This document shows, one piece after another, positions 1 through 6,894 of a DNA stretch of 13,259 nucleotides. The notes under the pieces were generated by a model. That model was not told the origin of the DNA, did not search any database, and saw only the letters and a list, made by a program, of their open reading frames with translations. The stretch lies in the NCBI GenBank assembly GCA_038213835.1, contig JBBQSN010000098.1, forward strand, positions 1-13,259. Reading direction: 5' to 3'. This stretch comes from JBBQSN01 sp038213835. Lineage in GTDB: Bacteria; Actinomycetota; Actinomycetes; Actinomycetales; CAWJMD01. Made by a program: the position numbers and the translations under genes. Positions within the stretch are counted from its first letter, which is position 1. The number at the start of each line of letters is the position of its first letter.

Positions 1-1149
1 CTCGAGCACCTGCTGTTCAAGGGCACCACCCGGCGCAGCGCGTTCGACATCGCCGAGGTGTTCGACGCCGTCGGCGGCGAGGCGAACGCGGTCACCGGCA
101 AGGAGCACACCTGCTACTTCGCCCGGGTGCTGGACAACGACCTGCCGATGGCGGTCGACGTCATCGGTGACATGGTCACCTCCGCGACGATCACCCCCGA
201 GGACCTCGACGCCGAGCGCGGCGTCATCCTCGAGGAGCTCGCGATGAACGACGACGACCCCGCCGACGTCGCGCACGAGCGGTTCGCCGAGCAGGTGCTC
301 GGTGGGCACGCGCTCGGACGTCCGATCGGCGGCACCCCGGACTCGATCCGCGAGGTCTCCCGCGACGCGGTGTGGGACCACTACCAGCAGCACTACGAGC
401 CTCGCGGCCTGCTCGTCACCGCCGCGGGCGGCGTCGACCACGACCGGCTCTGCGAGCAGGTCGTCGAGGCGCTGCGGCACGACGGCTGGCCGGTCGAGCC
501 CGGCGTCGACCCGCTTCCCGCGCGTCGGGCTGGCGACGGCACGGGCGGCCTGGCGCCGACCGGGAGCGAGACCGGCACCGTCCTGACCGTGCGGCGCAGC
601 ACCGAGCAGGCGCACCTGCTGCTCGGCGGGCTGGGGATCTGCGCGACCGACCCGCGGCGCTACGCGATGTCGGTCCTCAACGCGGTCCTCGGTGGCGGCA
701 TGAGCAGCAGGCTGTTCCAGGAGGTGCGCGAGAAGCGCGGCCTGGCGTACTCGGTCTACTCCTTCTCGTCGGGCTACTCCGACTCCGGCTACTTCGGCAT
801 GTACGCCGGCTGCACGCCGGGCCGGGTCGCCGAGGTCGTCGACCTGCTCACCAGCGAGTGGTCGCGGCTGGCCTGCGACCCCATCACCGACGCAGAGCTC
901 GAGCGGGGCATCGGCCAGCTCAGCGGCGGGCTGGTGCTCGGTATGGAGGACACCGGCTCGCGGATGTCGCGGCTGGGCAAGGCGGAGCTGGTCTACGGCG
1001 AGTTCGTCGGCCTGGACACCTCGCTCGCCCGGATCCGTGCCGTCACGGCCGACCAGGTGCGCGACCTGGCTGCCGAGCTGTTCGCCAGGCCGCGCTCGCT
1101 CACGGTCGTGGGCCCGTTCGAGTCGGACCCCGTCCACACCCTGCCCTGA
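1..1149 (+). CDS. M16 family zinc metallopeptidase (PepR/insulinase type), N-terminus cut off by window edge
   Basis: The frame is open from base 1, so the gene starts upstream; 382 residues are visible against about 420-440 usual for the family. The first residues, LEHLLFKGT, are the end of the inverted zinc motif HxxEH, so the first His and the catalytic Glu region lie at or just beyond the edge. The distal zinc-ligand Glu fits ERGVILEEL, about 70 residues on. The second half carries the M16 C-domain signature GGGMSSRLFQEVREKRGLAYSV, shown here only as family recognition, with the Arg/Tyr pair that contacts substrate. Relatives are cytoplasmic processing-type peptidases; actinobacterial members (PepR) often sit beside polynucleotide phosphorylase and near dapB. 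The gene converges on the EAL gene with 37 bases between stops; I see no clear terminator there. The family call is secure; the physiological substrate is unknown. Confidence 0.93.
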   Translation, partial: LEHLLFKGTTRRSAFDIAEVFDAVGGEANAVTGKEHTCYFARVLDNDLPMAVDVIGDMVTSATITPEDLDAERGVILEELAMNDDDPADVAHERFAEQVLGGHALGRPIGGTPDSIREVSRDAVWDHYQQHYEPRGLLVTAAGGVDHDRLCEQVVEALRHDGWPVEPGVDPLPARRAGDGTGGLAPTGSETGTVLTVRRSTEQAHLLLGGLGICATDPRRYAMSVLNAVLGGGMSSRLFQEVREKRGLAYSVYSFSSGYSDSGYFGMYAGCTPGRVAEVVDLLTSEWSRLACDPITDAELERGIGQLSGGLVLGMEDTGSRMSRLGKAELVYGEFVGLDTSLARIRAVTADQVRDLAAELFARPRSLTVVGPFESDPVHTLP

Positions 1150-1186
1150 CGGCCGCCGACGGATCGGTCCTCGGGCCTGTTCGCGA

Positions 1187-2728
1187 TCACGGGTTCTCGA
1201 CCGCGATGACGTGCACGACCACGTAGGCCGGGCTGTCCGGCGCCTCGCGCACCAGCGAGGACCCCAGGTCGACCGTCACGACGTCACCGCCGGCGTGCAG
1301 GTAGCGCTCGCGCACGGTGTGGCTGCCCGTCGTGCCCCGCTGCAGCTCCGCGGTGCTGTGGCCGTCATCCTCCGCGTCGTCGGGGTGGGTGATGTCCTGG
1401 TAGCGCATCGCCATCAGCTCGGTCGTGGAACGGCCGACCAGCGCGGCGAAGACCGTGTTCGCGCGGATGAACCGTCCGTCCAGGGTGTGGATCGCCATCC
1501 CGATCGGCGCGTCGTCGAACACGGTGCGGAACCGCACCTCGGAGGCCTCGAGGGCGTCCTGGCCCCGCACCGCAGCGGTGACGTCGACCGCCACCCAGAG
1601 CACCTGCACCCGCGTTGACGCGCCGGCGGCGGGACCGACCGCGCGCCGCTGCGTCGTGAACCGCAGCCAGTGCGGGTGGCCGTCGCCGTGGTGGACCTGC
1701 ACGGTGTGCTCGCCCTCGTCGCCGATCTCGTCGGCGACGAACGACTCCAGCCGGCGACCGACCATCGCGGCCGGTGAGACGCCGAGCAGCGGGATGCTCC
1801 CGGCCGAGGCGTAGGCGACGACGTGCTGCTCGTCGGTCACCACGACCAGCTCGTCGCGCTCGCCGAGGTGCAGCGGCGGCGGCTGGTCGGTGCTCAGCCC
1901 GGGGTGGGTGCCGCGGACCGCCGCGACCAGCTCCGGGCCGGCGGGAACGGGACGCCCGAACCACCACCCCTGCGCCCGGTCGCACCCCAACGCGCTGAGC
2001 TGACGAGCCTGGTCCGGCAGCCAGACGCCCTCGGCGCACACCCGCTGGCCCAGCACGTGCGCCGTCTCGACGATCGAGCGCACCAGCACGGCGTCGGTGA
2101 ACGAGGTGTGCACGTGGTCGACGAAGGACTTGTCGATCTTGACCGTGTCGAGCGGCAGGTCGCGCAGCAGCCCGAGAGAGGACCAGCCGGGGCCGAAGTC
2201 GTCCAGCGCGACCTGGCAGCCGAGCTCGCGCAGCGCCGAGAGCCGTCGCGCCGCCTGGGCGGTGTCCTGCAGCGCGACGGTCTCGGTCACCTCCAGGCAG
2301 AGCAGCCGCGGGTCCCAGCGGCCCGTGGCGAACACCTCGCGCAGGTGCGCGACGAGATCGTCGTCGACCAGCTGGGCGGCCGAGACGTTCAGCGCGAGGA
2401 CCACCCGGTCGGCGGGGTCGGGGAACGTGGCGAGCATGTCGTCCAGGGCACGGTCCAGGACGAACCGGCCGAGCTCGCGGATCAGCGGGCCGCGCTCGGC
2501 CGCCTCGACGATCTCGGCGGGCGACATCGGGGGGCCGTCGTCGTCGGCCGACCAGCGGACCAGGGCCTCGACCGACACCACGCGACAGGTGGGGAGGTCG
2601 ACGACGGGCTGGTAGTGCACCTGCAGCGTCCGGTCGTCGAGGGCGGCGCGGATCCGATGCTCGACGACGTCGACCACGTCGGAGCCGGCGGTCGGGAGCC
2701 CCGCCGGTGGACGGCTGCCCACGGTCAT
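1187..2728 (-). CDS. EAL-PAS-PAS protein, predicted c-di-GMP phosphodiesterase
   Basis: The protein has 513 residues starting at the ATG whose first base is 2728. AGGAGG (plus-strand 2733-2738) lies 4 bases upstream, so I prefer this over an in-frame start 80 codons earlier. An EAL domain fills residues about 20-275. It has EAL at 54-56 with R58, N114, E146/E149 (LEVTE), D176/D177 (DDFG), K197 (KIDKSF), E233 (AEG) and Q253 (QGWWF), so the metal and catalytic set looks complete and c-di-GMP hydrolysis is likely. Two deviations are visible: AEGVE reads AEGVW, and the loop DFGTGYSS reads DFGPGWSS. Two PAS-like domains follow, about 290-385 and 395-510; the second has the typical FDDAPIGMA start and a THPDD motif. 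No GGDEF domain, signal peptide or membrane segment is seen. Sensor domains behind the effector are the reverse of the usual order. The gene is divergent from the riboflavin operon. The PAS ligand is unknown. Confidence 0.9.
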   Translation of the reverse strand: MTVGSRPPAGLPTAGSDVVDVVEHRIRAALDDRTLQVHYQPVVDLPTCRVVSVEALVRWSADDDGPPMSPAEIVEAAERGPLIRELGRFVLDRALDDMLATFPDPADRVVLALNVSAAQLVDDDLVAHLREVFATGRWDPRLLCLEVTETVALQDTAQAARRLSALRELGCQVALDDFGPGWSSLGLLRDLPLDTVKIDKSFVDHVHTSFTDAVLVRSIVETAHVLGQRVCAEGVWLPDQARQLSALGCDRAQGWWFGRPVPAGPELVAAVRGTHPGLSTDQPPPLHLGERDELVVVTDEQHVVAYASAGSIPLLGVSPAAMVGRRLESFVADEIGDEGEHTVQVHHGDGHPHWLRFTTQRRAVGPAAGASTRVQVLWVAVDVTAAVRGQDALEASEVRFRTVFDDAPIGMAIHTLDGRFIRANTVFAALVGRSTTELMAMRYQDITHPDDAEDDGHSTAELQRGTTGSHTVRERYLHAGGDVVTVDLGSSLVREAPDSPAYVVVHVIAVENP

Positions 2729-2743
2729 CCGGCCTCCTGTGCA

Positions 2744-2789
2744 GCTGGACCGGCCCACGGGCCCCGAGCGGCCCACGGACCGGTCCAGC
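2744..2789 (-). repeat. Long inverted repeat / hairpin in the EAL gene leader
   Basis: GCTGGACCGG (2744-2753) and CCGGTCCAGC (2780-2789) are perfect 10-base complements. Inside them, GGGCC (2759-2763) pairs with GGCCC (2770-2774) around a 6-base loop, leaving a symmetric 5x5 internal loop. The spacer also holds a 10-base direct repeat, CGGCCCACGG, at 2751 and 2769. The structure ends 5 bases before the AGGAGG of the EAL gene. It could be a protein operator or an RNA hairpin affecting translation. Confidence 0.6.
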
Positions 2790-2870
2790 ATGCCAGAGCG
2801 CGGGGCGACGCGGACCCCGTTCCACCCGTGCCCGGTGACGCAGGTCATGGCGCCGTCCGTGCGGCAGGCG

Positions 2871-2900
2871 TGCCGGGAGGACCGCTGGTCGGTGCATACT
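2871..2900 (+). promoter_or_regulatory. Candidate promoter of the riboflavin operon
   Basis: CATACT at 2895-2900 resembles a sigma-70-type -10 box (TAnnnT-like). A weak -35 match, GTGCCG, lies at 2871-2876 with an 18-base spacer. Transcription would start near 2907, about 40 bases before the FMN aptamer. This is the only reasonable -10 match seen between the divergent EAL gene and the riboswitch. The weak -35 keeps confidence low. Confidence 0.4.
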
Positions 2901-2906
2901 GGCGGA

Positions 2907-2925
2907 GCGGGCCCGTACGGCCCGC
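2907..2925. repeat. Inverted repeat at the predicted transcription start of the rib operon
   Basis: GCGGGCC (2907-2913) and GGCCCGC (2919-2925) are perfect 7-base complements around CGTAC. The repeat sits just after the candidate -10 box and before the aptamer. It could be a repressor site or a 5'-end hairpin of the mRNA. A short run of AGACAGACAG and the palindrome CAGATCTG (2938-2945) lie between it and the aptamer. I cannot assign a regulator. Confidence 0.45.
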
Positions 2926-2947
2926 GAGGCAGACAGACAGATCTGCG

Positions 2948-3072
2948 CGTGCTCCGGGGTCGGTGCAATTCCGAACCGGCGGTGACAGTCCGCGACCCGA
3001 CCGCAGCCAGCGGCCGGTTGACCTGGTGGAACTCCAGGACCGACGGTGAGAGTCCGGATGGGAGGCAGCACG
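2948..3072 (+). promoter_or_regulatory. FMN riboswitch aptamer (RFN element)
   Basis: The conserved blocks of the RFN element appear in order: GGGGTCGGTG, an AATTCCGAACCGGCGGT-like block, AGTCCGCGACCCG, a CCGC/GCGG stem-loop, a CCTGG/CCAGG stem-loop, then CCGACGGTGAGAGTCCGG and ATGGGAGG. Helix P1 closes as CGTGCT (2948-2953) with AGCACG (3067-3072). The aptamer binds flavin mononucleotide and turns riboflavin genes down when FMN is plentiful. It lies directly upstream of ribD on the same strand. The block order and context make this identification very secure. Confidence 0.97.
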
Positions 3073-3082
3073 CCGAGAGCCG

Positions 3083-3197
3083 TCGTCGGCCGACGAGGTG
3101 CTCCGTCGTGCACGGGCGCCTGCGTCGACCGGCCGCGCGGTCCCTCGACGTACCCCCTCACGTTCCCTGGTGCCGTGCCCGAGCGGACGGAGCACCG
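3083..3197 (+). promoter_or_regulatory. Expression platform of the FMN riboswitch: ribD SD-sequestering hairpin
   Basis: Bases 3097-3107 (GGTGCTCCGTC) are perfectly complementary, over 11 bases, to 3186-3196 (GACGGAGCACC). The latter contains the GGAG Shine-Dalgarno (3189-3192) five bases before GTG 3198. Just upstream lies the self-complementary TCGTCGGCCGACGA (3083-3096). The same anti-SD can alternatively pair with AGCAC of the P1 3' strand (3067-3071), plus GG 3064-3065 across one bulged C. There is no U-run, so control looks translational rather than by termination. The pairing is seen directly; the switching order is inferred. Confidence 0.75.
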
Positions 3198-4298
3198 GTG
3201 GGCAGCGCCCGGCACCCCGAGCACGGTTGTGCTGCGCCCGCGTGGGCTGGCGAGGTCGCGGCCATGCGCCGGGCGATCACGTTGGCGGCCGAGGTGTCCG
3301 TGCGGACCGGTGCCAACCCCCGGGTGGGCTGCGTGCTGCTGGACCGTGGGGGGGTCGCGCGGGCAGCGGGCGTGCACCGCGGGGCCGGGACGCCGCACGC
3401 AGAGGCCGACGCCCTCTCGCGCTGGGACCCCGCCCTCGGTCCGCCTGACACCGCCGTGGTCACGCTGGAGCCCTGCCGGCACACCGGTCGCACCGGACCC
3501 TGCACCGAGGCCCTGCTCGAGGCCGGTGTGCGCCGCGTCGTCGTGGGCGTGCGCGACCCCGACACCGAGGCGGGCGGTGGCGCGGACGTGCTCCGAGCCG
3601 CCGGGATCGAGGTCGTCACCGGGGTGCTGGAGGACGAGGCGACCGCGCTCGACCCGCACTGGCTCGCCGCCGCGCGGCTCGGTCGTCCCCACGTCACGTG
3701 GAAGGTCTCGCCGACCCTGGACGGCCGGGTCGCTGCCGCCGACGGCACGGCCCGGTGGATCAGCTCGCCCGAGTCCCGCGCCGACGCCCACGCCCACCGG
3801 GCCCGGCTGGACGCGATCGTCGTCGGCACCGGGACGGTGCTGACCGACGACCCGGCGCTGACCGCGCGCACCGCCGACGGCACCCCGCTCCCGCCGGAGC
3901 GGCAGCCGCTGCGCGTGGTGGTGGGGCACCGACCGGTGCCGGCCGGCGCCACCGTGCTGGACGAGGCGGCACCGACGCTGGTGCTCGCCACCCACGACCC
4001 TGCCGAGGTGCTGACGCGGCTCTGGGAGCGCGGGGCGCGCCGGGTGCTGGTCGAGGGCGGACCCGTTCTCGCAGCCGCGTTCTGGCGGGCCGGTCTGGTC
4101 GACGAGGTGGTCGTGTACCTGGCCCCGGTCCTGCTCGGTGCCGGTCCGCAGGCGGTCGGCGACCTGGGCATCGGCACCATCGGCGAGGCCGGGCGCCTCG
4201 ACGTCGTCGACGTCGTCCGGACCGGACCGGACGTGAGGATCACCGCGGTGCCGCACCGGCCCGCCCACTCGCTCAACCAGCAGCAGGAGGAGAGCTGA
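3198..4298 (+). CDS. ribD: Bifunctional riboflavin deaminase/reductase RibD
   Basis: RibD deaminates 2,5-diamino-6-ribosylamino-pyrimidinone 5'-phosphate and then reduces the ribosyl side chain with NADPH, two consecutive cytoplasmic steps of riboflavin synthesis. The 366-residue product has the N-terminal zinc deaminase domain with HAE at 67-69 and the ligands C93 and C102 in EPCRHTGRTGPC. The reductase domain follows from about 165, with KVSPTLDGR, ARWISSPESR, VGTGTVLTDDPALT and VEGGP near 285-289. GTG 3198 is chosen because GGAG lies 5 bases upstream and is the target of the riboswitch anti-SD. ATG 3264 (344 residues, GAGG 8 bases upstream) is the alternative, and conserved homology begins close to it. 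First gene of the operon; its TGA shares one base with the ribE ATG. Expression should fall when FMN is high. Confidence 0.95.
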   Translation: MGSARHPEHGCAAPAWAGEVAAMRRAITLAAEVSVRTGANPRVGCVLLDRGGVARAAGVHRGAGTPHAEADALSRWDPALGPPDTAVVTLEPCRHTGRTGPCTEALLEAGVRRVVVGVRDPDTEAGGGADVLRAAGIEVVTGVLEDEATALDPHWLAAARLGRPHVTWKVSPTLDGRVAAADGTARWISSPESRADAHAHRARLDAIVVGTGTVLTDDPALTARTADGTPLPPERQPLRVVVGHRPVPAGATVLDEAAPTLVLATHDPAEVLTRLWERGARRVLVEGGPVLAAAFWRAGLVDEVVVYLAPVLLGAGPQAVGDLGIGTIGEAGRLDVVDVVRTGPDVRITAVPHRPAHSLNQQQEES

Positions 4299-4933
4299 TG
4301 TTCACCGGGATCGTGGAGGAGCTCGGCACGGTCGTGGCGCTCGAGCGCGAGGGCGGGTCGGCGCGGCTGGAGGTCGAGGGACCACTGGTCACCTCGGACG
4401 CCGTGCGCGGGGCGTCGATCGCCGTCAACGGCGTCTGTCTCACCGTCACCGACGAGAGCCCGTCCGGCGGGACGTTCGTCGTCGACGTGATGGCGGAGAC
4501 GTTGTCGCGCAGCTCGCTCGGCGGTCTCGCGCCGGGCTCGCGGGTGAACCTCGAGCGGGCGATGCCGGCCGACGGACGGTTCGGCGGCCACGTGGTGCAG
4601 GGGCACGTCGACGGCGTCGGCACGGTCGCGCTGCGCGAGGCCGGTGACCGCTGGGAGCGGGTCCGGGTCGAGGTGCCGCCCGCGCTGGCGCGGTACCTCG
4701 TCGAGAAGGGGTCGGTGACCGTCGACGGGGTCTCTCTGACCGTCACCGTCGTGAGCGCGCCCGCCGAGCGTCCGGCCTGGTTCGAGGTCGGACTCATCCC
4801 CACCACCTTGTCGCTGACGACGCTCGGACGGGCGCCGGTCGGCACCAGCGTGAACCTGGAGGTGGACGTGCTGGCCAAGTACGTGGAGCGGATCGCGGCC
4901 TTCGCCGCGCTCGACCGGGAGGAGGCCCCGTGA
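4298..4933 (+). CDS. ribE: Riboflavin synthase alpha chain
   Basis: The enzyme dismutates two 6,7-dimethyl-8-ribityllumazines into riboflavin and the pyrimidinedione substrate of lumazine synthase. The 211-residue product, typical for the family, starts with the family signature MFTGIVEELG. It shows the two homologous lumazine-binding barrels: domain 1 to about residue 95 with GVCLTV (45-50), and domain 2 from about 97 with GHVVQGHVDG and GVSLTV (144-149). The C-terminal amphipathic helix (VDVLAKYVERI) forms the trimer contact in relatives. The start is fixed by AGGAGG at 4285-4290, 7 bases upstream. ATG overlaps the ribD stop by one base (TGATG), and its own stop overlaps the ribBA start, so translation is probably coupled. 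Called ribC in some organisms. Confidence 0.97.
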   Translation: MFTGIVEELGTVVALEREGGSARLEVEGPLVTSDAVRGASIAVNGVCLTVTDESPSGGTFVVDVMAETLSRSSLGGLAPGSRVNLERAMPADGRFGGHVVQGHVDGVGTVALREAGDRWERVRVEVPPALARYLVEKGSVTVDGVSLTVTVVSAPAERPAWFEVGLIPTTLSLTTLGRAPVGTSVNLEVDVLAKYVERIAAFAALDREEAP

Positions 4934-6252
4934 GTCCTGCGAGCGAGCGGAGGACGGTCGTTCGGGTCGACGACGTGGAGACGGCGATCGCGCAGATCGC
5001 TGCCGGCAGACCGGTTCTGGTGCTGGATGCCGCCGACCGCGAGGACGAGGGCGACCTCGTGATGGCCGGCGAGCACATGACGACGGAGTGGATGGCGTTC
5101 TTCGTCCGCCACGGGACCGGCTATGTCTGCGCCCCGATGGAGGACGACCGGGCCGACCTGCTGGGCCTGCCGCTCATGGTGGCCCGCGGGGAGGAGTCGA
5201 TGGGCACGGCGTTCACCGTCACCGTCGACGCCCGCGTGGGCGTGGGCACCGGCATCAGCGCCGCCGACCGATCGCACACGGTGCGGGTGCTGTCCGACGG
5301 CGCCACGGTCGCCTCCGACCTGACCCGGCCGGGGCACGTGGCGCCGCTGCGGTCGCGTCCGGGTGGAGTGCTCGCCCGTCCCGGGCACACCGAGGCAGCG
5401 ATCGACCTCGTCCGGTTGGCCGGCTGCGCGCCGGTGGGAGCGATCGTCGAGCTGGTCGACGACGACGGCTCGATGCGGCGCGCGACGTCCTGCCGGGCTT
5501 TCGCCGACGAGCACGGTCTCGCGCTGGTGACGATCGAGGACCTCGTGGCCCACCTCGGTGGTGACGGGGCAGCAGCGGCGGTCCCGGTGCGGCCGACCCT
5601 GGCGCGCGCGGCGACCACGCGATTGCCTACGCGGGCAGGCGAGTTCACCGCCCACGGCTACCGCGACGCCTCGGGCGTCGAGCACGTCGCCCTCGTCGCC
5701 GGAGACGTCACGTCGGCCGGTGGGCAGGCCCCGGTGCTGGTGCGGGTGCACTCCGAGTGCCTCACCGGCGACGTGCTCGGCTCGCGCCGGTGCGACTGCG
5801 GGCCGCAGCTCGAGGCATCGCTCACGTCAGTCCAGCGCGAGGGGCGGGGGGTGGTGGTGTACCTGCGCGGCCACGAGGGTCGCGGCATCGGGCTGGTGCC
5901 CAAGCTGGCCGCCTACGCGCTGCAGGACGCCGGCCGCGACACCGTCGACGCCAACACCGACCTGGGCCTACCGGTCGACGCCCGCGACTACGCTGTGGCC
6001 GCAGCGGTTCTCGCCGACCTCGGGGTCGGCCCGGTGCGACTGCTGACGAACAACCCGGCCAAGGTCGAGGGTCTGGCCCGCTACGGGGTCGAGGTCGTGC
6101 GGCGCGAACCGCTGCTGATCGAGGCCACCGCCGACAGCATGCGCTACCTGCGCGCCAAGCAGGAGCGGCTGGGTCACGACCTCCCGCACGTCCCCCTGTC
6201 CGCGGCCCGCGAGAACCGCACCGATCCGCTCCTGGAAGGAGTCCTCCCGTGA
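4930..6252 (+). CDS. ribBA: Bifunctional 3,4-dihydroxy-2-butanone-4-phosphate synthase / GTP cyclohydrolase II
   Basis: This fusion makes both riboflavin precursors: DHBP from ribulose-5-phosphate (N-terminal half) and the diaminopyrimidinone from GTP (C-terminal half). In the 440-residue product the DHBP-synthase part has DREDEGD (36-42), a GTGISAADR-type loop (106-114), and RPGHV plus RPGGVLARPGHTEAA (133-157). The GCH II part starts near 235 and has the zinc ligands C277, C288 and C290 in CLTGDVLGSRRCDCG, then LRGHEGRGIGL (312-322) and LLTNNPAK (371-378). Both halves look intact and active. The GTG start overlaps the ribE stop by four bases, with AGGAGG (4920-4925) four bases upstream. The stop overlaps the ribH start. 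The fused form is usual in actinomycetes. Confidence 0.97.
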   Translation: MSPASERRTVVRVDDVETAIAQIAAGRPVLVLDAADREDEGDLVMAGEHMTTEWMAFFVRHGTGYVCAPMEDDRADLLGLPLMVARGEESMGTAFTVTVDARVGVGTGISAADRSHTVRVLSDGATVASDLTRPGHVAPLRSRPGGVLARPGHTEAAIDLVRLAGCAPVGAIVELVDDDGSMRRATSCRAFADEHGLALVTIEDLVAHLGGDGAAAAVPVRPTLARAATTRLPTRAGEFTAHGYRDASGVEHVALVAGDVTSAGGQAPVLVRVHSECLTGDVLGSRRCDCGPQLEASLTSVQREGRGVVVYLRGHEGRGIGLVPKLAAYALQDAGRDTVDANTDLGLPVDARDYAVAAAVLADLGVGPVRLLTNNPAKVEGLARYGVEVVRREPLLIEATADSMRYLRAKQERLGHDLPHVPLSAARENRTDPLLEGVLP

Positions 6253-6722
6253 GCAAGGACGGCGCGCCGAACATGGCGACCCCCGCTGCACCCGACCTGC
6301 GGGTCGCAGTGGTGGCGGCGCAGTGGCACATGACCGTGATGGACGGCCTGCTCGCCGGTGCGGCGCGCGCTCTGGCCGAGGCAGGTGTCGAGCCGGTCGT
6401 GGTGCGGGTGCCAGGCACGTTCGAGCTGCCGGTCGCGGCCGCCCGGCTGGCACGCGCGGGCTTCGACGCCGTGGTCGCGCTGGGCGTCGTCGTGCGCGGG
6501 GGGACGCCGCACTTCGAGTACGTCTGCTCCGCCGCCACGACCGGGCTGACCCGGGTCGCGGTCGACACCGGCGTCCCGGTCGGCTTCGGGGTGCTCACCT
6601 GCGACGACGACGCCCAGGCGCTCGACCGCGCCGGGCTCCCCGGCTCGTCCGAGGACAAGGGCTACGAGGCCGCCCAGGCCGCCGTCGTCACCGCCGTCAC
6701 CCTGCGGGACGCGCTCGGCTGA
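6249..6722 (+). CDS. ribH: 6,7-Dimethyl-8-ribityllumazine synthase (beta subunit)
   Basis: RibH condenses the ribitylamino-pyrimidinedione with DHBP to give the lumazine used by RibE; relatives assemble into pentamers or 60-mers. The 157-residue product has the stacking Trp in AAQWH (W26; the Trp-His pair resembles mycobacterial RibH), VPGTFELP (54-61), the catalytic H88 in GGTPHFEYV, and the C-terminal DRAGLPGSSEDKGYEAA region. The GTG start has AAGGAG (6236-6241) seven bases upstream and overlaps the ribBA stop by four bases. ATG 6273 is a weaker alternative, since coupling and SD favour the GTG. Last gene of the operon. A 172-base gap follows with hairpins but no U-rich terminator. Confidence 0.96.
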   Translation: MSKDGAPNMATPAAPDLRVAVVAAQWHMTVMDGLLAGAARALAEAGVEPVVVRVPGTFELPVAAARLARAGFDAVVALGVVVRGGTPHFEYVCSAATTGLTRVAVDTGVPVGFGVLTCDDDAQALDRAGLPGSSEDKGYEAAQAAVVTAVTLRDALG

Positions 6723-6745
6723 CCGGGCGCGAGGCTGCAGGAGTG

Positions 6746-6798
6746 GTGCGAGACCGGTCGGCTGACGAACCGTTCGCGCGGTCTCGCGGTTCTCGCAC
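6746..6798 (+). repeat. Overlapping inverted repeats after ribH (possible transcript end or leader structure)
   Basis: GCGAGACCG (6748-6756) pairs perfectly with CGGTCTCGC (6779-6787). The same left arm, as GTGCGAGA (6746-6753), can instead pair with TCTCGCAC (6791-6798). CTCGC (6792-6796) can also pair with GCGAG (6801-6805) around a 4-base loop. Only one of these can form at a time. There is no U tract, so termination of the rib operon is possible but not shown. Confidence 0.4.
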
Positions 6799-6894
6799 TG
6801 GCGAGTGTCCGCCACCGAACGTGATCGGGTGCCGCCATTCGTGGTGCGACCGTGCCATCCTCCGAGGCGGGTTCTTCTGACGAGGAGGTCCACC

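Noticed and set aside
1150..1186. Terminator between the peptidase and EAL genes
   Set aside because: No stem longer than three or four bases and no U-run could be found in the 37-base gap.
1187..1860. LOV (flavin-binding) identity for the PAS domains, attractive because the rib operon is adjacent
   Set aside because: The LOV signature with its photoactive Cys (NCRFLQ type) is absent from both PAS domains.
2739..3197. In-frame upstream extension of ribD through the riboswitch
   Set aside because: The stretch is occupied by the FMN aptamer and shows no protein conservation; a proper SD exists for GTG 3198.
1365..4268. 967-codon open frame on the minus strand across the EAL gene, riboswitch and ribD
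   Set aside because: It is antisense or out of frame to clearly conserved genes; long open shadow frames are expected at this GC content, and its translation is Arg/Gly/Pro-rich with no domains.
6805..6894. Earlier GTG start for the lipoprotein gene (30 extra residues)
   Set aside because: The extension would place polar residues before the signal peptide, and a strong GAGGAGG precedes ATG 6895.
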